NCBI GenBank assembly: GCA_027924645.1
Contig: BSBN01000888.1
Span: 16,871,001 to 16,935,000 of the forward strand
Direction: 5' to 3'
From: Cunninghamia lanceolata
Lineage: Eukaryota > Streptophyta > Pinopsida > Cupressales > Cupressaceae
Length of the DNA stretch: 64,000 bases
The notes below the pieces were generated by a model. That model was not told the origin of the DNA, ran no database searches, and worked only from the letters and a program-made list of their open reading frames with translations. Each line of letters begins with the position of its first letter. Within the stretch, counting starts at the first letter, position 1. The position numbers and the translations under genes were made by a program. Below are positions 9,991-22,130 of this stretch, one piece after another.

Positions 9991-12300
9991 TGCAACACAA
10001 CTATAAATGACTAAATTGATCATCAGGTAAAAAACACAAATAAATAATTGGTCACACAAATAAAAATTAGACAATATGATATTAAAGTGGGTAATTAAAA
10101 AAAATATTTCTAATTGGAAAGAGGGAAATTTAGAGAGGGAAATTTTTTTGATGAAAAATAATTCAAACAAAAGAAACCCCTATATCATTGTGTGACAGAG
10201 AAGATTTTTTGAAATATGGTGAGGTAGAGTTATGCTCTGAAAAGGGTTTTCCAGTTGGAATCAGAGGTCAAGGGTTCTAATAGAGACAACGATGGATCTA
10301 ATGGGAAGAATGCTGCCTATGCAATCACAAAACATGCTTAATAACTTGTTGGCTCTCCTACCCAAGCACTCCATTGAGTTGCTCTTGCATGTTGATCAAC
10401 CCCTCTATGTAACCCCCCATTTTCTCCTTTTATTTGTCCTCTCATAGGGCACCCCATCTGCCCAATGCAATTTTGGCTAAATTTAATGATTTCTTGTGTA
10501 TTTGTTTATTGTAAATTTGTTATGATTAGGCTTAATACCCATTTCAATTTCTACTAGCCTTATCATAGTTTAGTCCCCTAAATAGTCATTATTGTGTTGA
10601 AGTATTGGTTATTAATACTAGTGTTGGTGTGTTCTGAATAGTATTCAGTATGCTCCATTGTTAAAATGGGGTTTGATTTTTCTCAATTGGGGTCATCTTA
10701 GGTGGTTCAACTTGGCTTAAAATGCCCAAGTGATGAGCTTGCATATCAATCTAGGGTTTCAAGCTTTTTTTTTCTGTGATATGGAAGTCACCCTTTCAGA
10801 TGTTTCTCTCCCTAGTGATCGTCTAACTAAAATGTCCTTTTAGCATGATGATTTTCCTTTCATGGGCAAATTCATGGGAAGAAGACTAGATGATGTAAAA
10901 CTCTATTGATGGATATGGAATCTATGAGGTTAGATACGGAGTTAAATTCTTCCTTTTAAAGATTTCTTTCTTCTTCAATTCTGCCGAGGATAGATAGTTT
11001 TCTCAAACAAGGGTCAGGATATTTTTGGCAAATTTGGGTTGTTTTTATGTCCTCTGGCAACCATTTTAGACCTAGATCATCTCTTTTTCAAAGGTTCCCT
11101 TTTGGATCCTACTTCTACAATCTCCCTCTGGTTTGTAGAGCAGTGAAGACAGTTCAGTTGCTTGCAAAGATCTATACCTCTAGACCAATGCTAGTCACAA
11201 GTTGCATAGTCCATCATAACGATTGCCTTACACCCTACACAGTTGTTAGTAGCTAGACGTCACAACCAATTTTAATCATCAATATCAACACTATAAAATT
11301 ATATGCTTCTGTGCACCATGCAAATGATACTTATGCTTCCTAGCACTCGAAAGCACTCATTGCCACATGTTTACTTGCATTTAGCACATCTAAAAAGCTA
11401 AACAGAAAATAAAGGGCACTTTATAGCAAGGTTTCCCTTCAAATTTAACTCTAAAACCTAACATACAATTTAGCAAAATTACCCCTCAGATTTTAGTTCT
11501 ATTATCCAATTAATTTACCCTCAAAATTATAAAGCCTAACAATTCAACAATATGACCTCTCAAATTTCAACAAACTCTATCAATTTATTGTGCAAGATAA
11601 TAATTCTTTGGGTTCTCAAGTCTTTATCTTTCTACTTCCTTTCATTCAAAATCATATGGTCATTGGCTTCTCAGGTCTTTATCTTTCTACTTCATCACAT
11701 ACTTGCATTATCATGTCATAAGATCTCTAACACAATACCATGGAATCCTCAATGCATCTCGTATAAAGACAAATAGTTAAAAAAAAACAACAAAGTAAGA
11801 AACATACTCAGCAAAAGTGATGAGAAATTGACACATTATCTTCTCATTTTTTTAACAGTTGAGAATATTCCAAATGTTTTCAAATGTCAAATTCTTTGAT
11901 ACATCAAATGATTCCTCCAAATTATTACTTTTTTACCATAGAAAGTTCATAGTTAATAATACTAAGAAATCATCAATCTTTTTGCCATTTCTATGATCTA
12001 AAAGAAAATAACAAGCACTCAAGAAAGAATAAAAAATAACAAAGTCAATTAATATGGCAGCCTAAAATAAGCCTCAAACAATACAAGGAAACAAGGATTA
12101 CAACCTAGTTTGAAGTCTTTCCCTGAATTTTGAATCAAGAGTAAACCACTAATGATAAGAAACAATAATAGGAAACATGGTTTACAACCTGGTCCACACA
12201 AATTGTTGACACAAAGCAACCTAAAGAAAAAAGAAACTAAAAGATGACATTTTTAAATAATCAGAGCTCAATAATTGTTTAATTATTCTTAAGTATGTGT
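9991..12300. other. AT-rich stretch without recognised genes
   Basis: Short frames at 9982-10170 (minus), 11047-11256 and 11552-11776 show no known domains and have no supporting context. I see no RNA gene, CRISPR-like array or long tandem repeat. Confidence 0.55.
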
Positions 12301-12319
12301 GCATGCTAAGCCTTCTCTG

Positions 12320-12408
12320 TAGGACACACAATAATGACATGCCCAATGTGTTGATGATTACCACCACAATGAGGATGCTCAATAGGATTCATTGCCACAC
12401 CACAAACT
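12320..12408 (-). pseudogene. RPL8: Ribosomal protein uL2 (RPL8) relic, C-terminal part
   Basis: On the minus strand this reads [11 protein letters not shown], then GGNHQHIGH. This is the highly conserved peptidyl-transferase-region motif of eukaryotic uL2, which is normally followed by a Ser/Thr-Val-Arg-Arg stretch. Here that continuation decays to [10 protein letters not shown] and a stop. A Gly-to-Cys change sits inside the otherwise invariant HPHGGGNH core. It is the downstream half of the relic at 19381-19539. The two are separated only by the copia element, and the junction lies at the codon for the residue before GVAMNP. The gene is broken by the insertion, so this is a pseudogene. Confidence 0.88.
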
Positions 12409-13659
12409 TGTTAGATTTAGGGCACACAACTGAGAGGGGGGGATGAATCAATTGTACAAAACTTGCTTCTAATTCAAACACTTAAATCCTCTTTGTTATT
12501 TAATAGCATATCAATTAATCACTCATGAAAGCACAAAGCATAAACACCAGAGCAGAGACACATCAACACATGAGACACCAAGATTTTGATGTGGAAAACC
12601 CAGTCAAGGGAAAAACCACGGGGTGATTAACCCAAGGATTATTCTTTGTTAGAAGAATAAGAAAAATAGATGGCACATGCCAATTAGGGCTCATTGCCCA
12701 AGCACACTACTCACAAGAGGCACACTGCCTATAAGAGACACATTGTCTACAAAGTAACAAGTATCACAAACTTGAACTGGAGATTGACATCTTTAACATG
12801 CCTGGATTAGTTCCATTTAAGCCCAAAACTCCTACTCTACTTTTCGCTCTTCTTCTTCGCTATACCACACTCATCCGCACCAAGACACACTTCAAAATAA
12901 ATTCACAATCCCTTATTTATACAAGGCATCAACTTAGGAACATTCATCTAAGTCGGCAAACACCTATAAGAACATTCACAAGATGTGTAATATATCCGGT
13001 TGGCCAGTCTCAAGAAGAACACCAATATCCATGGTTATTCTTCAAATGCAAAATCTAACTTCAATGCGGACCACCAATAAGAATTGTACATGATCCAAAG
13101 ATCACCAAAACCTCTTCTGAGTCATCAAGAACATCCGCATTTTATCAGCTTACTAGAATTCTTCTCTTCTTCATCTGGAACTTCAAGAACACAGTCTGTC
13201 ATCACTGTCATAATGAAAAAGGTGCTTCCAGATCTCCAAACCATGAGAAAATCTAGTTGTCACTTCACACGGACTTCTTCAACACTCCCTCCAATCCGCA
13301 AAATGAGATAATGCAATTCCGGAGCTCACCGGACCAATCTGTGACACTCTGTCATCACTAAACATCTGTCGGAACCAGTTCTACTTGAGCGATCATAACT
13401 TCTTCAAATCTTCATGCGGACCTCTGAAATCTTGACTGGAACATCTCAAGACTCATATCTACAAACCCTTTAAACTGCATCCTCTGATCCTCAACCTATT
13501 GAGGACTTTTGCCTTCTTGTCATCACTGTTCTTCATTGTTCCTGATTGAGGCTTATTCTCTCAATATCCTCAGTACACAGCTTACCTAGTCCTTCTCATT
13601 AATGCAACATGAGTATGTTGACATCAATGACAACACCAGTTATCCTCATACTTGCAACA
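12409..13659 (-). repeat. 3' LTR of the copia element
   Basis: The LTR is about 1250 bp. On the plus strand it begins TGTTAGATTTAGGG and ends CTTGCAACA, so it has TG...CA ends in element orientation. It is a close copy of 18147-19380, with differences by eye mainly transitions. It contains a G-run (GAGAGGGGGGG) near its 3' end and GGAAAAACCACGGGGTGA. Both blocks are shared with the LTRs at 38857 and 45307. Confidence 0.92.
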
Positions 13660-13671
13660 ATCTCCCCCTTT
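13660..13671 (-). other. Polypurine tract of the copia element
   Basis: The minus strand reads AAAGGGGGAGAT immediately before the LTR start TGTTGCAAG. The same purine block precedes the LTR of the non-autonomous element at 39975-39988. Confidence 0.8.
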
Positions 13672-13928
13672 CTCATTGATGGCAACATATGATGTGAAAA
13701 ACCATCAAGACAAGAACTTCTCCTTTCTGTCACAGCTCCCCCTATCAGTAACAACCCTTCACATGTCTTCTCTTCCTTTACTGCTCCTCCTTTGATCATC
13801 AACCACTTATTTTTCACAAGGTATCAGAATCATACCAGCTGCTCCCCCTAAGTAGCAGCTCTCCATCATCAATCCGGATCACAAGATATGACTGTGATAT
13901 CCACCAGACTGATGCACATCAGTGCATC

Positions 13929-15413
13929 CTAGTCCATCACTGGAGGGGCAATGGCCTCTAACTTCTCCCTGAGATACTCAAAAGAGTCCTTGGGAAGAGG
14001 TTTAGTAAAAATATCTGCAAGCTTATCCTTGGAGGGCACATACTCCAATCTGACTTCACCCTTGTTCACTTGCTCTCTCAGAAAGTGAAACTTGATAGAT
14101 ATATGCTTAGTCTTAGAATGCAACACCGGATTCTTAGAAATATTTATTGCACTTGAATTATCACAGAACATTGTGATAGGCTCCTCATATTCTACTTGAA
14201 TATCTCTTAGCATTTGCTTCATCCACAAAAGTTGAGTGCAACTTCCTACTGCTGCAATGTATTCTGCTTCAGTTGTAGACAGGGATATTGCCTCTTGTTT
14301 TTTTCTTAGCCAAGAAACCAACCTTTTTCCCAAAAAGAATGCTCCTCCACTTGTACTCTTCCTATCATCCACATCTCCTGCCCAATCTGCATCTGTATAT
14401 GCATGAAGAGAAAAATCATGATCTCTAGGATACCATAGACCATACTCAATTGTTCCTTTTAAGTACATTAAAATTCTTTTGATTGCCATGACATGAGATT
14501 CTCTGGGATCAGCTTGGAATCTCACCACAAAACAAACAACCTGCATTATATCTGGTCTAGTTTGAGTGAGGTACAATAATCCTCCAATCATTGATCTGTA
14601 CTTTGTCTAATTTGTCTTAGGAGAGTCATCATCTTTGCTTAACTTACATCCAGTTGCCATGGGAGTGTTCATTGGCTTTGAATCTTCCATTCCAAATTTC
14701 CTCAATAATTCTTTCACATATTTGGTCTGAGAGATAAAGATTCCTTTCTTTGTCTGAGTAATTTGCAAACCCAAGAAGAAATTCATTTCACCGAGCATTG
14801 ACATTTCAAACTCACTTTTCATTTGATTTGCAAAGGTTATACACATACTGTCTCTTCCTTGAAAGATGATATCATCAACAAATACTTCAACAATCAAGAT
14901 GTTTTCATGATCAATTTTGAAATATAGGTTACTATCAGCAGTACCTTTGTTGAAACTAATCTTCAAAAGATGTTTGTCCAGCCTTTCATACCATGATCTT
15001 GGAGCTTGCTTTAGACCATATAGTGCCTTCTTTAATTTGCAGACCATATCACCATGCTCAGATAACTGAAATCCATCCAGTTGTTCAATGTACACCTCTT
15101 CTTCTAAGTCACCATTCAGGAAAGCAGATTTGACATCCATCTGATACACTTTGAAATCTTTGAAGGTAGCAAATGCAAGAAATAGTTTGACTGCTTCAAT
15201 TCTTGCCACCGGAGCAAAGGTTTCCTCAAAATCAATCCCTTCTATTTGAGAGTAGCCTTTGTAGACTAATCTGGCTTTATTTCTAATTACTTCACCAACT
15301 TCATTTAGTTTGTTCCGGAAGACCCATTTGGTTCCAATCACATTCTTGTTACTAGGTCTAGAAACAAGATCCCAAGTGTGATTTTTCTCAATTTGCATCA
15401 ACTCTTCCTCCAT
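13929..15413 (-). pseudogene. Copia reverse transcriptase and RNase H
   Basis: This is the Ty1/copia RT (14607-15413) followed by RNase H (13929-14591). RT motifs are [77 protein letters not shown] and the palm FVDDIIF, so both catalytic aspartates are kept. The RNase H block has YTDADWAGDVDDRKSTSG, SLSTTEAEYIA, DNSSAI and HIDIKFHF-like sequence (here HISIKFHF). The two are split by one amber codon at about 14605, which is one C-to-T change from CAG. Another amber at about 15420 is a G-to-A change from the usual Trp. Apart from these stops the enzyme region is well preserved. Confidence 0.95.
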
Positions 15414-15422
15414 TACTTTGGT

Positions 15423-17096
15423 CTAATTTTCATCATTGCAGGCTTCATTTATTGTCTTAGGTTCAATCATTGAAATCATAAAACATTCATCTAAATTTTG
15501 AACAATTTTCCTTCTAGTTTGCACACCTTTGCTTTTGTCACCTATGATCTGATCTTCAGAGTGGTTCAGTCTTACATACCTTGGAACTTTGGGAGTTTCT
15601 TGCACTTCTGCTTCTTGATCAGGCTCATTCAGACCTATCTCTTCTTCCTGATTTACCGGATCAGTCTGAATCTAACTTTCAGGAGATGATTGAGCTCCTT
15701 GAACTAGAACACCATCTTGATCATCTTCATCATACTCATAAAACCTTGAGGGTTTCTCTATTCCCTCATCAACCTTCACATTTGTACTTTCTATCATCTT
15801 TCTTAGTCTCTTGTTATAACACCGGTATGCTTTGCTTTGAGTGGAGTAACCCAAGAAAATTCCTTCATCACTTCTAGCATCAAACTTTCCTAGATCTTCA
15901 TCTCTTTTAATGTAACATTTGCTACCAAATACTCTGAAATATCTCATAGTAGGAGTGATGTCAAACCAAAGTTCATAAGGAGTCTTACCGATATTGCTTC
16001 TAATTTGAACTCGATTGAGAGTATAGACTACAGTGTTGACAGCTTCTCTCTAAAACATCTAGGGAACATTTGCTTCCATCATCATTGTCTTGGATGCTTC
16101 CTGGATGGTCCGGTTCTTTCTCTCTACTACTCCATTCTACTGTGGAGTCCTAGGAGCAGATAATTGTTTCTTTATACCATGCTTCTCACAAAAATCTATC
16201 AATTCATCAGATGTGAATTCACCACCTCTATCAGACCTCAGACATTTCAGTTTTAATCCAGTTTGATTCTCTACCATAGCCTTGAAGATTTTGAACTTCT
16301 CAAAAGCTTCTGATTTCTCTTTCAGAAAGGTAACCCACATCATCCGGGAATGGTCATCAATCAATAACATGAAATATCTATCACCTTGCATACTCTTGAT
16401 TCTTGTCAGACCACATAGATCAATATGAACTAATTCCAATAATCCGGTAGAGGACTGATCCTTGCTTTTGAATGAGACTCTGCTCTGTTTACCCAGTTGA
16501 CATTCTTTGCACAAACTGTTTGTAGGTTTTACCAATTTTGGAAGATCTCTTATAGCCTAAGTATTGCTTATCTTGATGATGTTTTCAAAATTTACATGAC
16601 ACATCCTTCTATACCATAACCAACTCTGATCAACTTGAACAAACAGACAACTTTTACCAGCACCAACCAAGTGGAAGATATTACCTTTAGTTTGAGTATC
16701 AGATGCAATCTCTATTCTGGATCTTTCAAAGATTTTGCATTTTCCATCCTTGAATCAGAGATCATAGCCTTTGTCCACCAACTGTCCAACACTGAGAAGA
16801 TTGTGTTTCAAACCTTCAACATACAGCACATTACCAGTTTTGTTTCTTCCATTAAAAGAAATAGTTCATCTTACTCTGATTCTACTAGCAGAATTATCAC
16901 CAAACTTTACCACTCCTCCTTCATACCTTTCCAAATCTAAGAACTTGTTCTTGTCACCTGTCATATGGTGAGAGCATCCACTGTCAATAACCCAATCATC
17001 CTTTTCTTCAACTTGGGCAGCTAAAGCTCTTTCTATAACCTTATGATTTACATATTCAGAGGATATTGGACCTTCTTCCTTGATGGCAATAAACAC
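15423..17096 (-). pseudogene. Copia protease and integrase
   Basis: The protease (about 16940-17030) shows WVIDSGCSHHMTGD, the DSG active site of copia proteases. The GAG-pre-integrase region reads WLWYRRMCHVNFENI. The integrase zinc region and core (16137-16560) show CKECQLGKQ, HIDLCG, FMLLIDDHSRMMWVTFLKE and LRSDRGGEFTSDEL, which carry the first aspartate and the glutamate context of the DDE triad. The tail (15672-16060) has FRVFGSKCYIKR and FLGYSTQSKAYRCYN. In-frame stops occur at about 16862, 16757, 16550, 16137, 16052 and 15671. All lie in one reading frame. Confidence 0.92.
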
Positions 17097-17228
17097 CCAT
17101 TCATTTCTAGATTTGTTTCCTATCTCTGATTCATCATCTGTTACTCTTTCATTATCATCTTCTTCATGAACATAATAACAATTCTTTTGGAACCTTTGTC
17201 TGTTAGAATTTGACCTTGTAGATCTTTT

Positions 17229-18089
17229 CTAACATCTTGAGGCAAAATGACCAATCTTATTACAGTTGAAGCACTTAAAGGGTAATTTTCCTTCATACTT
17301 ACCAGATCCTCTTGGCAGTCTCTTTGCAATGAGGGCTTCAAGTTGAGATGTTTCTACTTCTTCCACTTCCATGTCTCTTCTTGTTTTATCATACCATGAC
17401 AGCTTCCTTGAAGAGTTTTCTCCTGGATCAAATCTTTGTTTACCTTTCACAGAGGCACTGGGTTTGAATGCAGATTTAGTCTTGGGGGGATCATCTCCAA
17501 ACTCGATCATTTCAAATGCAGCCAATTTGCCAGCCAATTGGTCTCTTGTGATAGTTGTATGGGCTCTAAATTCATCAATGGAAGCAACCTTGATTTTGTA
17601 GGCAGCAGGAAGGGATCTAATAATTTTGCCAACAATCTCATTTTCATCCAAAACTCCACCAGCATTCCTAATTCCACATACCAGCTCATTTACTCTTGGC
17701 ATAAAGGTAGTAATATTTTCATCATCTCTCATCTTCAGTCTTTCAAATTTCCCTTTTAGACTCTGCAACCTTGCACTCTTAACATACTCATCTCCTTCAT
17801 GCAGAAGTTCTAGTTTAATCTAGATCTCATAGGCAGTTAGTAGGTCAATAACATTTGAGAGCTCTGAGTTAGTTAATGCACTTAGAAGAGCCTCTTTGGT
17901 CCGCAGATTTTTTTCAACATTTGTGATTTCATTTAGAGTTGTCAAACCACCCTATGGAGGTGCATAAGCTTTTGTGACTGTGGACCAGTACGCCTTTCCC
18001 ATACACTACAAGTGACATTTCATGCAACCTTTCCAAAGAGAGAAGTTGGTTCCATCAAACTTCGGACTATCCTTCTTGTATGACGACAT
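17229..18089 (-). pseudogene. Copia Gag with CCHC zinc knuckle
   Basis: The start codon at 18089 gives MSSYKKDSPKFDGTNFSLWK, a typical copia Gag beginning, 42 bases after the primer site. The capsid part has LQSLKGKFERLKM, ITTFMPRVNELV and NEIVGKIIRSLP. The RNA-binding knuckle CFNCNKIGHFASRC at about 17230-17275 is intact. Stops fall at about 18008, 17953 and 17820 and directly after the knuckle (17229). Most are one transition away from CAG or TGG. The frame continues into protease with no shift. Confidence 0.93.
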
Positions 18090-18130
18090 CCTGGATCTCC
18101 TCAAGCGGTTAAGCTCCTTTTAGAGGAACT

Positions 18131-18144
18131 TGGCTCTGATACCA
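18131..18144 (-). other. Primer binding site, initiator tRNA-Met
   Basis: The minus strand reads TGGTATCAGAGCCA, the standard plant primer site, two bases inside the 5' LTR end at 18147. Confidence 0.93.
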
Positions 18145-18146
18145 AT

Positions 18147-19380
18147 TGTTAGATTTAGGGCACACAACTGAGAGGGGGGGAGTGAATCAGTTGTACAAAA
18201 CTTGCTTCTAATTCAAACACTTAAATCCTCTTTGTTATTTAATAGCATATCAATTAATCACTCATGAAAGCATAAAGCATAAACACCAGAGCAGAGACAC
18301 ATCAACACATGAGACACCAAGATTTTGATGTGGAAAACCCAGTCAAGGGAAAAACCACGAGGTGATTAACCCAAGGATTATTCTTTGTTAGAAGAATAAG
18401 AAAAACAGATGGCACATGCCAATTAGGGCTCACTACTTGAGCACACTGCTCACAAGAGACACACTGTCTACAAAGTAACAAGTATCACAAACTTGAACTC
18501 GAGATTGACATCTTTACCATGCCTAGATCAGTTCCATTTAAGCCCAAAACTCCTACTCTACTTTTCGCTCTTCTTCTTTGCTATACCACACTCATCTACA
18601 CCAAGACACACTTCAAAATGAATTCACAATCCCTTATTTATACAAGGCATCGACTTAGGAACACTCATCTAAGTCGGTAAACACCTATAAGAACATTCGC
18701 AAGACATGTAATATATCCAGTTGGCCAGTCTCAAGAAGAACACCAATATCCGTGGTTATTCTTCAAATGCAAACTCTAACTTCAATGCGGACCACCAATA
18801 AGAATTGTACACGATCCAAAGATCACGAAAACCTTTCCTGAGTCATCAAGAACATCCGCATTTTATCAGCTTACTGGAATTCTTCTCTTCTTCATTTGGA
18901 ACTTCAAGAACATAGTCTGTCATCACTGTTATAATGGAAAAGGTGCTTCCGGACCTCCAAACCATGAGAAAATCTAGTTGTCACCTCACACGGACTTCTT
19001 CAACACTCCCTCCAATCCATAGAATGAGATAATGCAATTCCGGAGCTCACCGGACCAATTTGTGACACTCTATCATCACTAAACATCTGTCAGAACCGGT
19101 TCTACTTGAGTGATCATAACTTCTTTAGATCTTCATGCGGACCTCTGAAATATTGACTGGAACATCTCAAGACTCATATCTACAAACCCTTTAAACCGCA
19201 TCCTCTGATCCTCAACCTATTAAGGACTTTTGCCTTGTTGTCATCACTGTTCTTCATTATTCCTGATTGAGGCTTATTCTCTCAATATCCTCAGTACACA
19301 GCTTACCTAATCCTTCTCATTAATGCAACATGAGTATGTTGACATCAATGACAACACCAGTTATCCTCATACTTGCAACA
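18147..19380 (-). repeat. 5' LTR of the copia element
   Basis: The LTR is about 1234 bp. In element orientation it runs from TGTTGCAAGTATGAGG at 19380 to CTAACA at 18147. It aligns along its whole length with 12409-13659. Confidence 0.92.
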
Positions 19381-19539
19381 GAACCTTGGGTCAACAATTT
19401 CTTTTGACTCTATATTTGTGATATGCATTGCTAACTTTGAGCATTAGCTTTTCTATCCTTCCACCACCAATAACCTGACCAATCATGGCTCTACAACTAC
19501 TTAGCACAATCTTCTTATCTCTAGATGGAAGCTTTACCT
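19381..19539 (-). pseudogene. RPL8: Ribosomal protein uL2 (RPL8) relic, N-terminal part
   Basis: On the minus strand this reads [18 protein letters not shown], then [16 protein letters not shown], then [12 protein letters not shown]. This matches the conserved middle of cytosolic 60S protein uL2. The Trp codon that should follow RNC is TGA here. The text before VKLPS does not match uL2 and ends in a pyrimidine-rich CAATTTACAAG, which could be an intron acceptor, so the copy may be genomic rather than processed. The next residues of the protein are found at 12320-12408, on the other side of the copia element. Confidence 0.9.
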
Positions 19540-20364
19540 TGTAAATTGAAAACAATTTCAAAGACTCATCAAACAAGGTGATTAAAAATCTACAAAATCA
19601 AAAATTACAAAAATTTGAACATTAAGAGAGAACTCAGATAATTATTCAAAAATCATATCCAATACCTTTGGAATAATTGCATTTATCAGCTCACTGTAAC
19701 CTTGGAAAAAACATTAAGCATAGAAATATGCCACAAGTCTCCACAAGGTGTACACCTAGAACTCAAAATAGTTTGAAAATAATTTGGAAAAAGCCACCAT
19801 CCATAGGACATCACAACAGATGCATCACATGTTTGTTGCTAGCCAAAAAGAAAGATGATAAACAAAATTGATAATGAGTCAAGGGGAACATCAAGAAGTA
19901 ATACATTGAAATTAAATTTCAACCAGTTGCTAAACAAGCACAAATGAATTTGACTTGTCATAAGTTCAAAATATTAGAACATGTACATTTTTATGTCTGT
20001 AAAGGTGACAACAACCCAACAATGGATCAAATGTTTTAGATTGAAATGCAATAGAAATGCATTGCAAATGACAGCAATCAAATTTGAAATTACTTAGCTC
20101 ATAAAAGAATAGTGGAGAAAAGGTAGAAAAAGTGTTCTTTGATTTGATCGGGCCAATGAGAAATATTGTCTCAAAAATTCAACTATATCACCATGACTAG
20201 TTCCCTTCCATAGTACTGCAAACTATTTCTTTGACCATTATAGGATTGCGGTATACTAAACATCACTTGAAGCCTTTCACTGCACTACCGCACTCCTCCA
20301 TTGAAACTGTCGGGGGGCCGTGGTATTCAACACTTACATAACTTAAACTCCTTATATCACCACA
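19540..20364. other. Non-coding stretch
   Basis: No recognised gene. If the RPL8 relic had an intron upstream of the VKLPS exon, it would lie here, but I cannot identify an earlier exon. Confidence 0.5.
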
Positions 20365-20575
20365 TCGAAAGCCTCACTTAAGGCTGCCATGGGGGTGCGA
20401 TGTACTATTTTCCTCTTCTCCTTCTTACCACCATACTGCAAGCTTCACTTGAGGTCACCGTGAGGGCGTGGTGTACTATTTTCCTCTGCTCTTTCTTACT
20501 GCCATATCGCAAGCCTCACTTGAGGCTGTTGCAGGGGCGCGGTGTACTATTTTCCTCTGCTCCTTCTTACCACAT
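20365..20575 (+). repeat. Three tandem copies of a ~70-bp unit with a palindrome
   Basis: Three imperfect copies each contain a near-palindrome (GCCTCACTTGAGGC in the best copy), a GC-rich run like GGGGCGCGGTG, and TGTACTATTTTCCTCTGCTC. Looser echoes (CTGCCATGGGACCGCAG, GAGACCACTGCGGGGC) continue to about 20700. The open frame at 20400-20651 is a by-product of the repeat. Confidence 0.75.
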
Positions 20576-20699
20576 TACTATTGATTATTCTCTTGACTGC
20601 CATGGGACCGCAGTGAAGTATCATATATGCCAATTAAATTTATACTGCTAGCTTGCCACTTCATTTTGAGACCACTGCGGGGCTATGGTAATTGATCAC

Positions 20700-22130
20700 T
20701 ACATATTGCGATGCCGCAAGTGCAATCTCTTCATGCTGTGGGATAGCAATAACTACTCCCATGTTATCCTTGGCTCTCGTACACTTGCCAAGACCTTTTG
20801 AGTGACATATGGGTGAGAGACAAAAGCACATCAATGGTCAAAAATACAAATATCTTTCACATGGACTTGGTATGGGGTGCTTATGAATGACTCATGGAAT
20901 AATTTTAAAAGAAATATTGATCCCTAAGATGGATTTATGGAAGGAAATTTTCATGAAACCAAGTGGGACTATGAGAATTTTAAATGGTCCTAATGAATGA
21001 CTACAGTCCTTTCTATTCTTGTCTTGGTTGGGCCATGTATAGGCTTGTCATGGGTTCCATAGGGTTTCTAGAAGTCTATCTATATAGACCTTACAAATCT
21101 CTCATAAACCCTTACAAAACTTAATAGACCCTTAAAAAGATTGTGCATACCTTTAATGACTTGATAGAGTTCCTATTGATCATGCAGAATTTCTAATGGT
21201 TTGTGCAAGGTCCTCCACTAGCAGGACCTAGTCCTGCTTTAGGGCCTCTTAATGGTGAGTGGACATCACCTTCACAACCACCAGTTCCTTATCTAGTTGC
21301 TGCTCTAGGTAAATAATCTCTTTGTTGATGGTGAACTTTTAGTTGTATTTCACCTATTATGAAACCATACATACTTAAGTTTGTCATGCTATTCAAAGGT
21401 AAAATTTTAAATCCTAAATGAAACATTATGGGCTGATTTGTAACTTATATAATTATTGAAAGATTGGAGTTAAATATAAGGCCTTGGTTGCTTTTGGTCT
21501 TTGTCTTTTGGTTGAATTAGTACCCAACAAAAGCAGTGCATGCTTGCTGAAGCAATGGAGTATTTTTTGAAAATTTAGACCGTTCCTTATGGGTTGAGTG
21601 CTTTTGTAGAGTTTGTAGCCCAAGACCTAGGCTACCAGCTTGATTTTGGGAAAATCAAATCAAAATATTATGGATTTGATTATTGGGTTGGGGGATGTAT
21701 ATATGCAGCTGAATCTAAGTCTCAGTGATAGTTTTTGATGTCTGTAGCTGGAACTCTATGAGATATCAATCCTTGAATATTCTTTTATCAAATGTATGTG
21801 TAGATGTGTATCACCTGTAGAATATTGTAGGAGAATCAATGTAGAAGATGAATTGACTCCACATGCTTCTTAACAAACCCTATTTCATTTCATGAACCCT
21901 ATGTCGTAGGTCCAGTTGGAGGTAGCAGAGCTAGTGGAATGGAGGGTGTACCTTATCCACCTATTTATTCAAGTAGAAATGTTGCAAGTTCCACTTTAGA
22001 TCACCAAAACCTTCACAAAAACTTCTGTACAAAATTCAATAATGAAGAATTTATTCACATATTCTCTTTTGAATGATGCACAAAGCCTCCATCACAACAT
22101 TGTGTAAGCGGGACAGCGGTTACCAGGCGG
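20700..22130. other. Stretch with two exon-like segments, otherwise non-coding
   Basis: Most of this stretch shows nothing. Two segments look as if they could be old exons: about 21208-21308, ending at a GT donor-like site, and about 21908-22000, preceded by an AG. I cannot name a protein. Confidence 0.35.
21208..21308 (+). pseudogene. Exon-like Pro/Ser-rich segment, unidentified
   Basis: The frame reads GPPLAGPSPALGPLNGEW, then PSQPPVPYLVAALG, and stops at a GTAAAT donor-like site. A second open piece at about 21908 follows a TAG acceptor-like site and reads GPVGGSRASGMEGVPYPP. The composition is unlike the surrounding AT-rich DNA. I do not recognise the protein, and the pairing of the two pieces is only a guess. 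Confidence 0.25.

Larger units (their letters stand above)
12409..19380 (-). mobile_element. Ty1/copia LTR retrotransposon inserted in RPL8 relic
   Basis: This complete-length element of about 7 kb is on the minus strand, with LTRs at 18147-19380 (5') and 12409-13659 (3'), a perfect-looking tRNA-iMet primer site and a purine-rich tract. The order gag, protease, integrase, RT, RNase H is that of Ty1/copia. From the gag ATG at 18089 to the stop at 13929 every domain lies in the same frame (1387 codons). About a dozen in-frame stops interrupt it, but I see no net frameshift. The target copies, read on the minus strand, are GGTTC (5' side) and AGTTT (3' side), which fit a 5-bp duplication that has since taken two transitions. 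Confidence 0.95.

Noticed and set aside
17141..17341. 66-codon minus-strand frame near the copia zinc knuckle
   Set aside because: It is in a different frame from the polyprotein, which continues through this stretch after one stop.
20400..20651. 83-codon open frame
   Set aside because: It follows the ~70-bp tandem repeat and has no independent support.
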